The notes beneath the pieces were generated by a model. It was not told the DNA's origin and searched no databases. It was given only the letters and a program-made list of their open reading frames with translations. Positions 41,280 through 50,311 of a DNA stretch of 64,000 nucleotides are shown here, in pieces. Origin of the DNA: Planctomycetota bacterium (GTDB lineage Bacteria > Planctomycetota > UBA8742 > UBA2392); the NCBI GenBank assembly GCA_019636195.1, contig JAHBYA010000011.1, positions 1 to 64,000 of the forward strand. Direction: 5' to 3'. The translations under genes and the position numbers were made by a program. How positions within the stretch are numbered: position 1 is the first letter of the stretch; every line of letters starts with the position of its first letter.

Positions 41280-41831
41280 ATGGCGGAAGAAGACGCAAAA
41301 TCCGGCGTGATACGGCTGCGGGTCAAGGATGTTGGCCAGCTATTCAATTCGCTGGATCCGGACCCCTTCATTGAACGCGATCTCGACGACGACGCCGTTG
41401 ACTACATCACGTCATGGGCGCGCGAGATCCCCAAGCACCTGCCCGTGCGTCTGAGCGTCACTCTGACCGAGCAAAAGCACCCCGGCGACCACCAGGCCAC
41501 ATTGCAAGCCGCGGTTCAAAACTACTTCGGCAACGCCGCCGAACTTGCGCGCAATGAGTTTCGGCAGTTGCTCAAGCGCGGCCGGACGAGCCTTCTGATC
41601 GGGCTGATTGTGCTTGGGGTCTCGATGTTCGCGGCGCACTTTGTGGGCCAGGCGCTGGAAGATCGCTCGTGGGGTTCACTTGTCAGTGAGGGCATCATGA
41701 TCGGCGGCTGGGTGGCGATGTGGCGCCCGCTGGAGATTCTGCTGTACGACTGGTGGCCGCTGCGCCGCAAGCGCCTTGACCTGCAGCGCCTGCGCGACAT
41801 GAAAGTCGAAGTCACGCCGCCGACTACCTGA
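41280..41831 (+). CDS. Membrane protein with two helices, unknown
   Basis: A 183-residue protein with a soluble N-terminal domain (IRLRVKDVGQLFNSLDPDPFIERDLDDDAVDYITSWA motif region, residues 10-45), followed by two membrane segments (about 105-122 and 132-150) and a basic C-terminus. The N-terminal sequence LFNSLDPxPFxERDLD is shared, to my knowledge, by a family of uncharacterised proteins in many bacteria; no function is known. It probably forms an operon with ychF and overlaps the convergent gene by 8 nt. Confidence 0.75.
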   Translation: MAEEDAKSGVIRLRVKDVGQLFNSLDPDPFIERDLDDDAVDYITSWAREIPKHLPVRLSVTLTEQKHPGDHQATLQAAVQNYFGNAAELARNEFRQLLKRGRTSLLIGLIVLGVSMFAAHFVGQALEDRSWGSLVSEGIMIGGWVAMWRPLEILLYDWWPLRRKRLDLQRLRDMKVEVTPPTT

Positions 41832-42591
41832 GCGGAAGCTCGGTCCACGGCGCCTCGTTGTACTCGTCGGGCACATGGGCTTTGCGCCAGGCGGCTTCGT
41901 CGCCCTCAAACTCGAAGTGCCAGCGCCAGACGGTCTTGGTCTGGCCGCTGATCACGGGCGGCATGCCGTCGTACTCGTCGCGCCGGGCCCAGAATCCCTC
42001 AGGCGCCCACAATTGGTCGCTCCAGACCTCCTGCCGCGTTGCCTTGAACACCCGCGCGCCGTCGTGGCCTGCGCGCAGCAGAAACGCCGCGGGTTTGCCC
42101 GGCAGCTCAAGCGTCACCAGCAGCGCGTAGTCAATCCGGCCGCCGTGCGCAAGCAGCACCGGCCTGAGGCCGTCTGCCGTTTCATCAAGCCGGAGCACTT
42201 CAGCCTTGGGCTCAAGCCGGGCCAGAATCGCGCGCGCATCTTCACCGGGCTTGAAGGACGTGCCGTGCTCGGCGATCTGGTCTTCGCGCAGATAGACGCG
42301 CGGCAGGGCAATCGACATGCCTTCTACTTTTAGCTCGTCATCGTAGGGCTCGGTGCGGGCCAGCGGGTGCGGCCACGAGTACCCGAGGTGCTGGCCGCCG
42401 ATCACGACGTTGGAATCCAGCGGGAATTGCAGCAGAAGCGACTTGGTGTGGCGGTCGTCCTGCAGGCGCAACATCAGCGATTCGCGCATGTCGCCCCAGG
42501 CGGCCATGGTCAGGCTGAATGCGAGCGCAATCACAATCAGCGCCGCCCACGCGGGTTTCAGTATTCGCAGCCACAGCGGCGTTTGTGCCAT
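41824..42591 (-). CDS. Membrane-anchored protein with GDYxxGD-like domain, unknown
   Basis: Start at 42591 (MAQTPLWLRILKPAWAAL) is supported by a TATTCT box exactly 6 nt upstream. One N-terminal helix (10-28), then an extracytoplasmic domain of about 220 residues. MIGGQHLGYSWPHPLARTEPYDDELKVEGMSI-like strands resemble the GDYxxAR family of E. coli YtfJ/GDYXXLXY proteins, which are often uncharacterised membrane-anchored transport helpers. Unrelated to the metal efflux genes that start divergently 125 nt away. Function unknown. Confidence 0.7.
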   Translation of the reverse strand: MAQTPLWLRILKPAWAALIVIALAFSLTMAAWGDMRESLMLRLQDDRHTKSLLLQFPLDSNVVIGGQHLGYSWPHPLARTEPYDDELKVEGMSIALPRVYLREDQIAEHGTSFKPGEDARAILARLEPKAEVLRLDETADGLRPVLLAHGGRIDYALLVTLELPGKPAAFLLRAGHDGARVFKATRQEVWSDQLWAPEGFWARRDEYDGMPPVISGQTKTVWRWHFEFEGDEAAWRKAHVPDEYNEAPWTELPLR

Positions 42592-42715
42592 GCGCCGAGA
42601 ATATGCGCACAAGCCGGCCTTGCAACGCTGGGCACGTCCGATAATCGTGACGAATTGCGTGAAGCTGCAAGTTTTCAGTTGAACCTGTACGCCACTCCGG
42701 GAGTTAATAGCAACC

Positions 42716-43093
42716 ATGAAGGCAGCTGCGCTGCTGACTGTGCTGTACCTCGCAATCGCGCCCGGCATGAACGTGGCTGCGTTGCTGCATGCCGTGAAGC
42801 TGTGCGAGCTCTTTGAGCGCAAACCGATTGTGGTGCAGCATTCCTGCAAGCATCACCCCAGGCCGGAACCGAAGCCGGAACCCGAAGACTGCCCCCATAC
42901 CCACGACATCGGCGTTGAGCGCGGCGTGATGCCGAGTGTGCCCGCACAGGCCGCGACGGTGGCCGCGCCTGGATGGGAACTTGAGGTTGCGTTTGCGCCC
43001 GTTGCACTGCCCGCGCAGGCAAACCTGATTCAGCCGGTGGAGCGCCCGCCGCCCGACGTACCCCGCGTCGGCGTAACTTTGTTGCTGGTCTAG
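42716..43093 (+). CDS. Small secreted Cys/His-containing protein ahead of the efflux operon
   Basis: A 125-residue protein with a signal-like N-terminus (MKAAALLTVLYLAIAPGMNVA). Next comes a Cys/His-rich segment: LCELF, HSCKHHP, a Pro/Glu/Lys run, then DCPHTHD. The rest is Ala/Pro/Val-rich. The ligand set suits soft-metal binding, and it is followed directly by the hairpin leader of a heavy-metal RND operon, so a metal-sensing or chaperone role is inferred. I recognise no family. Confidence 0.65.
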   Translation: MKAAALLTVLYLAIAPGMNVAALLHAVKLCELFERKPIVVQHSCKHHPRPEPKPEPEDCPHTHDIGVERGVMPSVPAQAATVAAPGWELEVAFAPVALPAQANLIQPVERPPPDVPRVGVTLLLV

Positions 43094-43097
43094 CGAT

Positions 43098-43156
43098 TCT
43101 CCGTGAACCGTTGACGCCTTTTCGTCAACGGCGGTGTCGTTTTCACGGAGATTGCC
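43098..43156 (+). promoter_or_regulatory. Leader hairpin that can hide the ribosome site of the efflux operon
   Basis: Two nested stems: TCTCCGTGAA (43098-43107) pairs with TTCACGGAGA (43142-43151), and CCGTTGACG (43108-43116) pairs with CGTCAACGG (43123-43131) with loop CCTTTT; a 10-nt bulge (43132-43141) lies on the 3' side. The GGAG at 43147-43150, the ribosome site for the ATG at 43157, lies inside the outer stem. This predicts translational control of the adaptor gene. Confidence 0.6.
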
Positions 43157-44632
43157 ATGAAGCGCCTGCTATGCCTTGCCATGCTGCTTGCGGCCTGCAC
43201 GCCGCCGGAGCCCGCGCCCGGGGCCGAGACCGACCACGGGCCGATGGCGCCGACCAACCGCATCGACATACCGCCGCAGGTGATCCAGAACCTGGGCATC
43301 ACGTTTGCCCGCGTCGAGATGCGCCGCGTGGCCCAAACCATGCGCCTGCCCGGCGTCCTTGAAGCCACGCCCGATGCCAACCGCGACTACCGCGCCCCGC
43401 TGGGCGGGCAGGTCACCCTGCTGGCGCAGACTTACAAGCACGTCAATCAAGGCGACCTGGTCGCCCGCATCGACAGCCCCGAGTGGCACGAACTGCAACG
43501 CGAACTGCACGCCCTTGAGGCAGCAACCGCCGAGCGCGAATCAGACGTGTCGTCGGCGCGCGCGGCGCTGGCGGCTGCGCAGGCTTCCATTGACCAGTAC
43601 CAGCCGCGGGCCGACAGCTACCAGCCGCAGCTGGCAGCGCTGGTGGAACACCGCCGCCGGCTGACCGAGGCGCGCGACCAGTGGGCCGAGCGCGTGAAAG
43701 CGCTGCAGGAACTTGAGGCCAGGGGCATGGGCCGCGCGCTGGAGCTTGCGGACGCGCGCCTGCAACTGGCAGGCGCGGAGTCCGGCCTTGCCGAAGAGGC
43801 GGAAAAGCGCGCAGGCCTGGAGCGCGAGGTGGCGCAACTTGGCATGCAGCGCGACCTTGAACGCGCGCAGCTGCCCGTGCTGGAGGCCGCACTGCAGAGC
43901 GCGCAGACCCGGGCCTCGGCGGCGGCAAGCGCATTTGCGCTGCGCGTGCGCTCGGCGGGAGCGGTGCTGAGCCTGCCCGCCGGGACGCTGGAAGAATCGT
44001 GGCGCGACATGGCGCACCTTGAGTTACGGGCAGCCGCGCCCGGCATCGTGATGGACTGGCACGTCGCCAACGGTTCGCGCGTGGACGCGGGCGCCTCGCT
44101 GATGAGCGTGATGGACCACGCCAAGCTGCGCGTGCGCGCGCGGCTGATCCAGGGCGATCTCGCGCGCCTGAAGCCGGGCATGCGCGGCAGCGCGGTCTCG
44201 CCGGCGGGCGAAACGGCAAGCGGCCAAATCGCGTTTGCGCCCATGGCCGACAGCGACACGCGCATGGTGGATGTGCTGCTGAACCTTGACCAGCCGGCGG
44301 CATGGGCCATGCCGGGGCTGCTCGTGGAAGTTGAGGTGGTGTGGGACGAAACGGCGCACGCCGAGATGGCGGTTCCGTCGCGTGCGCTGATACGCGACGG
44401 GCTAGACATGGTGCTTTTTGTCCGCGACCCCAAGAACCCCGACAAGGTGATCCGCGAAAAGCCGCAGGTCGGCATCAGCGACGGGCGCTGGACCGTGGTG
44501 TACAGCGGCTGTGCCGAAGGTGACGAGATCGTTCTGGACGGCGTGTATGAGCTGAAGCTTACGGGCACCGGCAAGCCGACCGGCAAGGGCCACTTCCATG
44601 CCGACGGCACGTGGCACGAGGGCGATCATTGA
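43157..44632 (+). CDS. RND efflux periplasmic adaptor, CusB/CzcB-like lipoprotein
   Basis: A 491-residue membrane-fusion protein. Lipoprotein signal with Cys14 in LAAC; barrel-sandwich half-motifs around YRAPLGGQVTLLAQTYKHVNQGDLVARIDSPE and near AAAPGIVMDWHVANGSRVDAG; a long coiled-coil hairpin (residues 112-265) between them; then beta-barrel and C-terminal domains ending in a His-rich segment (GKGHFHADGTWHEGDH). It links the inner-membrane pump to an outer-membrane channel. The stop overlaps the pump gene start (TGATG). Confidence 0.93.
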   Translation: MKRLLCLAMLLAACTPPEPAPGAETDHGPMAPTNRIDIPPQVIQNLGITFARVEMRRVAQTMRLPGVLEATPDANRDYRAPLGGQVTLLAQTYKHVNQGDLVARIDSPEWHELQRELHALEAATAERESDVSSARAALAAAQASIDQYQPRADSYQPQLAALVEHRRRLTEARDQWAERVKALQELEARGMGRALELADARLQLAGAESGLAEEAEKRAGLEREVAQLGMQRDLERAQLPVLEAALQSAQTRASAAASAFALRVRSAGAVLSLPAGTLEESWRDMAHLELRAAAPGIVMDWHVANGSRVDAGASLMSVMDHAKLRVRARLIQGDLARLKPGMRGSAVSPAGETASGQIAFAPMADSDTRMVDVLLNLDQPAAWAMPGLLVEVEVVWDETAHAEMAVPSRALIRDGLDMVLFVRDPKNPDKVIREKPQVGISDGRWTVVYSGCAEGDEIVLDGVYELKLTGTGKPTGKGHFHADGTWHEGDH

Positions 44633-47600
44633 TGTTCAAGGCCCTGATTGGACTGTCGCTGCGACGCTCATCGCTGGTGCTGGTGCTGGCGGGGTTGCTG
44701 ATTGTTGCCGCCGGCGTGTACATCCCGCGTATTCCGGTTGACGTGTTCCCGGAGTTGAACGCGCCGACGGTGACCGTGCTGGTGGAAGCGCGCGGCTACA
44801 GCGCCGACGAGGTTGAGCAGTACGTGTGCGTGCCGATCGAAAGCGCGGTCAACGGCGTGCCCGGTGTGCGCCGCGTGCGCAGCAGCAGCAGTATGTCGCT
44901 GGGGATTGTCTGGGTTGAATTCGACTTCGGGCAGGACCTGCTGGTGGCGCGGCAGCTTGTCTCGGAGCGCCTTGATGCAGCCCGCGAAGGCCTGCCCGCC
45001 ACCGTGCACGCCGAAATCGCGCCGATTGCCGGCATACTGGGCGAGATCATGCTGTTGTCAGTGTCGGCGCCGGATGACAGCGTCACGCCGCTTCAGATGC
45101 GCGCGTGGGCCGAGTTTGAGCTGCGCAATCGTCTCTTGTCCGTCAGCGGCGTCGCCGAGGTCGTTGTGGTCGGCGGTGAGCTGCCCGAGTACCAGGTACA
45201 CGTCAACCAGGACAAGCTGGCTTTGTACGGCCTGACGATTCATGACGTCGTGGAAGCGTCACGCGGCGCCCATACCACCGCGGGCGCGGGCTATCTGCCC
45301 GAGGTACAGGGGCTGGAGCTGCCGCTGCGCCAGGATGCCCGCGTGCGCGACGTTGAGGACATTCGCGCGACCTTGATTCGCTGGCACAACGGCGCGCCCG
45401 TCACCATCGGCGACGTGTGCGACGTGCAGTTCGGGCCGGCGCCCGCGCGCGGCACCGGCGCGGATGCGGGCAAACCGGCGGTGATGGTGACCGTGACCAA
45501 GTCGCCGGGTTTTAACACACTGGAGATCACGCGCGGCATCGATGCGTCGCTGGATCAGCTGTACGACAAAGACGACTCCGGCGCGCTGCTGGACACGGTG
45601 ACGGTCCCGCTGGCAGACGGGCAGACGGGCAGGATCAAGCTCAATCGCCATGTGATGCGCCAAAGCGACTTCATCGGCCTTGCGGTCAACAATGTGCTGA
45701 CGGTGCTGCGCGACGCCGCCATCCTGGTCGCCATACTGCTGGTGCTGTTCCTGATGAATGTGCGCACGACGCTGATCACCCTGACCGCGCTGCCGCTGAG
45801 CCTGGGCTCGGCTGTGCTGGTGCTGTGGACGCTTGGCTTGAACATCAACGTGATGACGCTGGGCGGTCTGGCCGTGGCCATCGGCGAGCTGGTGGATGAC
45901 GCAATCATTGACGTCGAGAATGTGTTTCGACGGTTGCGCGAGAACCGTGCACTGCCGGATGTGTTGCGCAAGCCGCACATGCAGGTCGTCTTCGACGGCA
46001 GCAACGAAATCCGCAGCAGCATTGTGTTCGCCACCATGATCATTGTGCTGGTGTTCGTGCCGCTGCTGTTTCTTGAGGGGCTGGAGGGCCGATTCTTCAG
46101 GCCGCTGGGGCTGGCGTACATCATCAGCATTCTGGCTTCGCTGGTGGTGGCGGTTACGGTCACGCCGGCCCTGTGCAAACTGCTGCTCAAGCGCGCCAAG
46201 TCAGGCCCCGAACGTGAATCGCTGCTGGTGCGCATGCTCAAGCGCGCGTATGCCCCCACGCTGCGCGCGGCCATCATGCTGCGCGCACCGCTGCTGGCCG
46301 CCGCGCTGCTGCTGACCGGCGCCAGTGTGTGGCTGGCCAGCACATACGGCACGCGGTTTCTGCCCGAGTTCAATGAAGGCACGTTCACGATCTTTCTCAA
46401 CGCGCCGCCGGGCACTTCGCTGTACGAAAGCGACCGCATGGCCCGCGGCGTCGATGCGCGCCTTGCGGAGATTGAGGGCGTCCGCCACGTCGTGCGCCGC
46501 ACGGGCCGTGCCGAGCGCGACCAGCACGCCCACGGCGTAAGCGTCAGCGAAATCGAAGTCAGTGTTGCGCCGGGCTACAGCAAGCACGCCGTGCGCCGCG
46601 AGATCGACAAAGTGCTGGGCCAGATCCCCGGCATCACCACCATGGTCGGCCAGCCGATTGAGCACCGGCTGAGCCACGTGCTGTCGGGCACGCCCGCGGA
46701 AATTGCGATCAGCGTGTACGGCGAGGACATGGAACAGCTGCGCGCGCTGGCCGCGGAGATTGAGCGCGAACTCAAGGCCCTGCCCGGCGCGCGCGACGTG
46801 GCCGCCAACCGCGAAATGCTGATCGAGACCGTGCCCATCAACTATCGGCGCACCGACCTTGCCACACACGGCTTTACGCCCGCCGAGGCGGCAGCGCAGG
46901 TCGAGGCCGCCTTTCACGGCATTGCGGTCACTGAGGTCAACCAGGGCGTTCGGCGCTATCAGCTTGTGGTGCGCCTGGACCCTGAGCAACGCGCGAGCCT
47001 GGAACAGGTCAAGCGGCTGATTCTGGTTTCGCCGCAGGGCCGCCATGTGCGGCTGTACGAGATTGCCGACGTCGGCGTGGAGATGGCCAGTGACCTGATC
47101 ACGCGCGAGAACGCGCGCCGCAAGGCGGTGATTTCGCTGAACGTCGCCGAGGGCCACAACCTCGGCCATCTTGTCGAGCAAGTGCAGCAGCGCGTGGACC
47201 CGATTGTGCGCAAGCGCGGCTACACGGCGCACTACGGCGGCCAGTTTGAAGCACAGCAGTCGGCCAGCCGCACGATCTACATTATGGGTGCCGGCGTGGT
47301 GCTGGCGATCATCGTGCTGTTGTTTGTGGCGCTGGGCAGTGTGCGCTCGGCGCTGCTGGTTACGCTGAACCTGCCGTTAGCGCTGATCGGCGGTATTGCG
47401 GCGATCTTCATTGCCGAGTCTCCCAACCCGGCTGCCAACGCGCTGGCATTGTTCAGGGGGGGGTACATCGCGCCCGTGATCAGCATTGCCGCGATGGTCG
47501 GCTTTATCACGTTGTTCGGCATTGCGGTGCGCAACGGCATTTTGCTCGTCGCCCACTACCGCAGCCTGCAACTCGAAGGTCTTGACCGCAGGCAGGCCGT

Positions 47601-47844
47601 GATCAAGGGCTCGACAGAACGGTTGGTCCCGATCCTGATGACGGCGCTGACGGCTGTGCTGGGGCTTGTGCCGCTGGTGCTTGCAAGCGGCGAGCCGGGC
47701 AGCGAGCTGCTGGCGCCGATGGCGGTGGTGGTGCTGGGCGGGCTTGTGACTTCAACTTTCTTGAACCTGGTCGTGGTGCCGGCGGGCTATTCATGGTTTG
47801 GCCCCACGCAGGTTTCCAACCCCAACAGAGAGGAAACGGTATGA
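44632..47844 (+). CDS. Heavy-metal RND efflux pump, CusA/CzcA-like
   Basis: A 1070-residue HME-type RND transporter expelling metal ions using the proton gradient. N-terminal helix with IPRIPVDVFPELNAPTVTV; pore-domain segments such as GVRRVRSSSSMSLGIVWVEF; transmembrane 4 motif AIGELVDDAIIDVENV (about 415-430), typical of HME pumps; the second half repeats with TRFLPEFNEGTF and VGFITLFGIAVRNGILLVAHY. Length is normal. Metal specificity is not decided: I did not place the Met residues of CusA. The downstream His-rich lipoprotein overlaps by 4 nt. No outer-membrane channel gene is nearby. Confidence 0.95.
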   Translation: MFKALIGLSLRRSSLVLVLAGLLIVAAGVYIPRIPVDVFPELNAPTVTVLVEARGYSADEVEQYVCVPIESAVNGVPGVRRVRSSSSMSLGIVWVEFDFGQDLLVARQLVSERLDAAREGLPATVHAEIAPIAGILGEIMLLSVSAPDDSVTPLQMRAWAEFELRNRLLSVSGVAEVVVVGGELPEYQVHVNQDKLALYGLTIHDVVEASRGAHTTAGAGYLPEVQGLELPLRQDARVRDVEDIRATLIRWHNGAPVTIGDVCDVQFGPAPARGTGADAGKPAVMVTVTKSPGFNTLEITRGIDASLDQLYDKDDSGALLDTVTVPLADGQTGRIKLNRHVMRQSDFIGLAVNNVLTVLRDAAILVAILLVLFLMNVRTTLITLTALPLSLGSAVLVLWTLGLNINVMTLGGLAVAIGELVDDAIIDVENVFRRLRENRALPDVLRKPHMQVVFDGSNEIRSSIVFATMIIVLVFVPLLFLEGLEGRFFRPLGLAYIISILASLVVAVTVTPALCKLLLKRAKSGPERESLLVRMLKRAYAPTLRAAIMLRAPLLAAALLLTGASVWLASTYGTRFLPEFNEGTFTIFLNAPPGTSLYESDRMARGVDARLAEIEGVRHVVRRTGRAERDQHAHGVSVSEIEVSVAPGYSKHAVRREIDKVLGQIPGITTMVGQPIEHRLSHVLSGTPAEIAISVYGEDMEQLRALAAEIERELKALPGARDVAANREMLIETVPINYRRTDLATHGFTPAEAAAQVEAAFHGIAVTEVNQGVRRYQLVVRLDPEQRASLEQVKRLILVSPQGRHVRLYEIADVGVEMASDLITRENARRKAVISLNVAEGHNLGHLVEQVQQRVDPIVRKRGYTAHYGGQFEAQQSASRTIYIMGAGVVLAIIVLLFVALGSVRSALLVTLNLPLALIGGIAAIFIAESPNPAANALALFRGGYIAPVISIAAMVGFITLFGIAVRNGILLVAHYRSLQLEGLDRRQAVIKGSTERLVPILMTALTAVLGLVPLVLASGEPGSELLAPMAVVVLGGLVTSTFLNLVVVPAGYSWFGPTQVSNPNREETV

Positions 47845-48302
47845 GATTGATGATGGCGGCACTCGTGGCGGCGGCACTGGCTTTGGCAGGTTGCGGCGGC
47901 GACAACCACAGCCACGGCAATAACGCGTCAAATCACAGCCACGACGACCATGACCACCACGCCCACGGCGATGCGCACCCGATGGGCGAGCACACCTTTG
48001 AAGGCGGCTATGCCGTGAAAGCCTCGCAGATGGGCAAGGTCGAGGCGGGCAAAGAGGCAGCATTTGAAGTCACCGTGCTCAAGGACGGCAAGCCGTTCAA
48101 GGCCGCGAACATGACGGCGTGGCTGGCCGACAAAGACGGCGGCAACGCGGGCCGCGTCTCAGGCGGCGAGTGGATGGACAAGGAGGAACTGTGGGACGTG
48201 CACCTGGACACGCCGGCCAAACTTGACGGCATGATGCTGTGGGTGCGGCTGCGCGACGCGGGCAAGGACATGCGCCACGCATTTGCGCTGGCCAAGGACT
48301 AG
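47841..48302 (+). CDS. His-rich metal-binding lipoprotein of the efflux operon
   Basis: A 153-residue lipoprotein (Cys18 in ALAGC). Residues 22-48 hold about ten His mixed with Asp and Asn (NHSHDDHDHHAHGDAH), a metal-binding strip. The remaining domain has FEVTVLKDGKPFKAANMTAWLADKDG and is beta-rich, like FixH/YtkA-type or copper-associated domains; I cannot choose between them. ATGA overlap with the pump gene indicates coupled translation. It may buffer metal for the pump. Confidence 0.82.
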   Translation: MRLMMAALVAAALALAGCGGDNHSHGNNASNHSHDDHDHHAHGDAHPMGEHTFEGGYAVKASQMGKVEAGKEAAFEVTVLKDGKPFKAANMTAWLADKDGGNAGRVSGGEWMDKEELWDVHLDTPAKLDGMMLWVRLRDAGKDMRHAFALAKD

Positions 48303-48790
48303 ACGCGGCCCTCACTGGCGCGGCTCAGTTCTTCGGCGCTGAGCTGCGCCTCGACTTGGGCGCCGCTGACCATGGTTTCATCCACCTCGACGCCGGGGCA
48401 GGCGCGGCTTTCGCGCTGCCAGCGCTGGCGGCTTGTCATCACTTCCGGCCAGAAGGGGTACGTGCGGCACTGCACAGGCCGCACCGGGTAAATCGTGCAC
48501 TTGCCTTCTTCAAGGAAGACGCAGTCGTTGTTGTGTTTCTCGACCAGGCTGTAGTTGCCGTCAACCGTGCGCACAAAGCGGCGCGTGAAGGCATCCAGCT
48601 TGATGCCCAGGTGATCTGCAATCGCGCGCATTTCGCCTTCGCCCAGCCACACGTAGCCCGGCCCGCGGCGGCCGCTGCAACAGTCGGAACACAGCGGGTG
48701 GATGCAGCGAAAACGCACGCCATTGTCGTACCAGTGGCCGCCGCGCTTGTCGCGCAGCAGGCGTGCCGCCTGATCGGACTTGTCATCCAT
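48299..48790 (-). CDS. YkgJ-family cysteine-cluster protein
   Basis: Start at 48790 (MDDKSDQAARLL) fits a TACAAT box exactly 6 nt upstream. The 163-residue protein has the Cys cluster CIHPLCSDCC (29-38) and later Cys in CVFLEEGKCTIYPVRPVQCRTYPFWP, the pattern of the zinc/iron-binding YkgJ (CxxCxxCC) family. Members bind a metal cluster in the cytoplasm; their reaction is unknown. It converges on the efflux operon with a 4-nt overlap. Confidence 0.9.
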   Translation of the reverse strand: MDDKSDQAARLLRDKRGGHWYDNGVRFRCIHPLCSDCCSGRRGPGYVWLGEGEMRAIADHLGIKLDAFTRRFVRTVDGNYSLVEKHNNDCVFLEEGKCTIYPVRPVQCRTYPFWPEVMTSRQRWQRESRACPGVEVDETMVSGAQVEAQLSAEELSRASEGRV

Positions 48791-48917
48791 GCGGGCATTG
48801 TACGGGCGCGGCCGCGAACCGGCAGGTCCCGCGCCCGTTGTAAGTGGCATGGCGTTGACTTTCGCGCATAATCCGGTCAGGAAGTCCCGGTCCCCGGAAC
48901 AAAGTGACGGCATTGGT

Positions 48918-49454
48918 GTGACGCAGGCGCCCGACGACGCAACCCTGATTCGCTACGCGCGGCGCGGCGACCGCCAGGCCTTCGGGCTGATTGTTGAGCG
49001 TTACTTCCGGGCGGCCTACGCCAGCGCATACGCTGTGCTGGGCCACGCCGGGGACGCCGAGGAGATTGCGCAGGAAACGTTTGTGCAGGCGTACCAGAAG
49101 CTTGACCGGCTGCGCGAGCCTTCCGCGCTGCCCGGATGGATCTGGCGCATCGCCCGCGACAGCGCGCTCAAGCACATCCGCAAGCACAAGCGCATGAAGC
49201 CCATGGGCGAGTTGCCCGACAGGGGCGATGACCAGGCGCCGGTACAGCCGCTGCTTGAGCAAGAGGAGAAAGAAACGCTGCTGCAAGCCATGAACCAGCT
49301 GCCCGAGGAAATGCAGCAGGCGTTGCAGATGAAGTTCTGGCAGGACATGGAGTACGAAGACATGGCGCGCGCCACGGGTGTTTCTGCGGCGGCGCTGTAC
49401 CAGCGGGTTTGCCGCGGACTGAAACGCCTGCGCGAACTGATGGAAGGGCCATGA
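48918..49454 (+). CDS. ECF-type RNA polymerase sigma factor
   Basis: A 178-residue sigma70-family regulator. Region 2 reads LIRYARRGDRQAFGLIVERY and GDAEEIAQETFVQAYQKLDR; region 4 reads LLQAMNQLPEEMQQALQMKFWQDMEYEDMARATGVSAAALYQRVCRGLKRL. The GTG at 48918 starts VTQAPDD like other ECF factors; the ATG at 48849 would add 23 residues and remains possible. A CATAAT box lies at 48867-48872. Its stop overlaps the start of a membrane protein gene (ATGA) that probably regulates it. Confidence 0.92.
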   Translation: MTQAPDDATLIRYARRGDRQAFGLIVERYFRAAYASAYAVLGHAGDAEEIAQETFVQAYQKLDRLREPSALPGWIWRIARDSALKHIRKHKRMKPMGELPDRGDDQAPVQPLLEQEEKETLLQAMNQLPEEMQQALQMKFWQDMEYEDMARATGVSAAALYQRVCRGLKRLRELMEGP

Positions 49455-50311
49455 GCGATAACAGCTACGACGAATCCCCGCACGGGCAGGCAATGATCAG
49501 CCTGCTGCGCAAACACGCCCCGCCGGCGCCCGATGTTGCCCGGGCGCGCATGGCTGTGCTGTCGCGCCTGCCGGACGGCCGCGTGATCGCGCTGCGCTGG
49601 GCGGGCAGCGCCGTAGCAGCGGCTGCGGCGGTGATGATCGCCGTGGTGCTGCTGCAATCTCCGCCTGAGGTTGTGCCGCACGCGCCGCCGGCCCCGGGCG
49701 CGCCCGACGCGCCGATGGCGGCCTCGCGCGGGCCGGCTCTGTCGCGGCTGGCGGTAGTAGTGCGCGGCCCCAGCGCCGACGGCTGGCGCATTGATGCCGG
49801 GCTGAAAGACGGCCTGCGCGTCGGTGACACGTTGCAGGGCGGCAGCGGCACATACCGGGTAAGCGCGGTCGGCATTTTTGACGCGCGCGTAACCGGCGAA
49901 AAGGCGCTGGCGCGCGGCGAGCGACTTTCGCGCGAGATTGACACGCCCGCGCTGCGGCGTGCCGAGGCATTTGAAGCACTGGGTGGCGACCCGGGCGCCT
50001 TCTTTGACTTGGGCGCGGTGTTTGACGCGGCGCCGACCCATGACGCCCGTGCGCTCGGTTTTGCCGACGGCCGCGCGCTGGTGGTCGCCGAGGTGATCCG
50101 CCAGTTGCTGCGCGACTTTGACGCCGCGCCGCAGGCGACGCTCGCTTCTGTGCTGGGCCTGCGCGCAGGTGACGTGATTGTCAGTGTCAACGGCTTTCCC
50201 GTTTCAGACCTGAACCAGCTTGCCGGCGCATTGCAGTGGACGCGCCGTTCAGCCACGCTGCAAGCGACAGTCATTCGCGACGGCCGCACGATTGAACTGG
50301 GCGCCGAGTAG
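49451..50311 (+). CDS. Membrane protein with PDZ domain, probable partner of the ECF sigma factor
   Basis: A 286-residue protein: cytoplasmic N-terminus (1-45), one membrane helix (about 50-68), a Pro/Ala-rich linker, a beta domain with GWRIDAGLKDGLRVGDTL, and a C-terminal PDZ domain (about 230-286: GLRAGDVIVSVNGFPVSDLNQLAGAL). The N-terminus lacks the zinc motif HxxxCxxC of ZAS anti-sigma factors. Genomic coupling to the sigma gene by a 4-nt overlap suggests an anti-sigma or signal-relay role. The PDZ could sense unfolded proteins, as in other envelope-stress systems. Confidence 0.78.
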   Translation: MSDNSYDESPHGQAMISLLRKHAPPAPDVARARMAVLSRLPDGRVIALRWAGSAVAAAAAVMIAVVLLQSPPEVVPHAPPAPGAPDAPMAASRGPALSRLAVVVRGPSADGWRIDAGLKDGLRVGDTLQGGSGTYRVSAVGIFDARVTGEKALARGERLSREIDTPALRRAEAFEALGGDPGAFFDLGAVFDAAPTHDARALGFADGRALVVAEVIRQLLRDFDAAPQATLASVLGLRAGDVIVSVNGFPVSDLNQLAGALQWTRRSATLQATVIRDGRTIELGAE

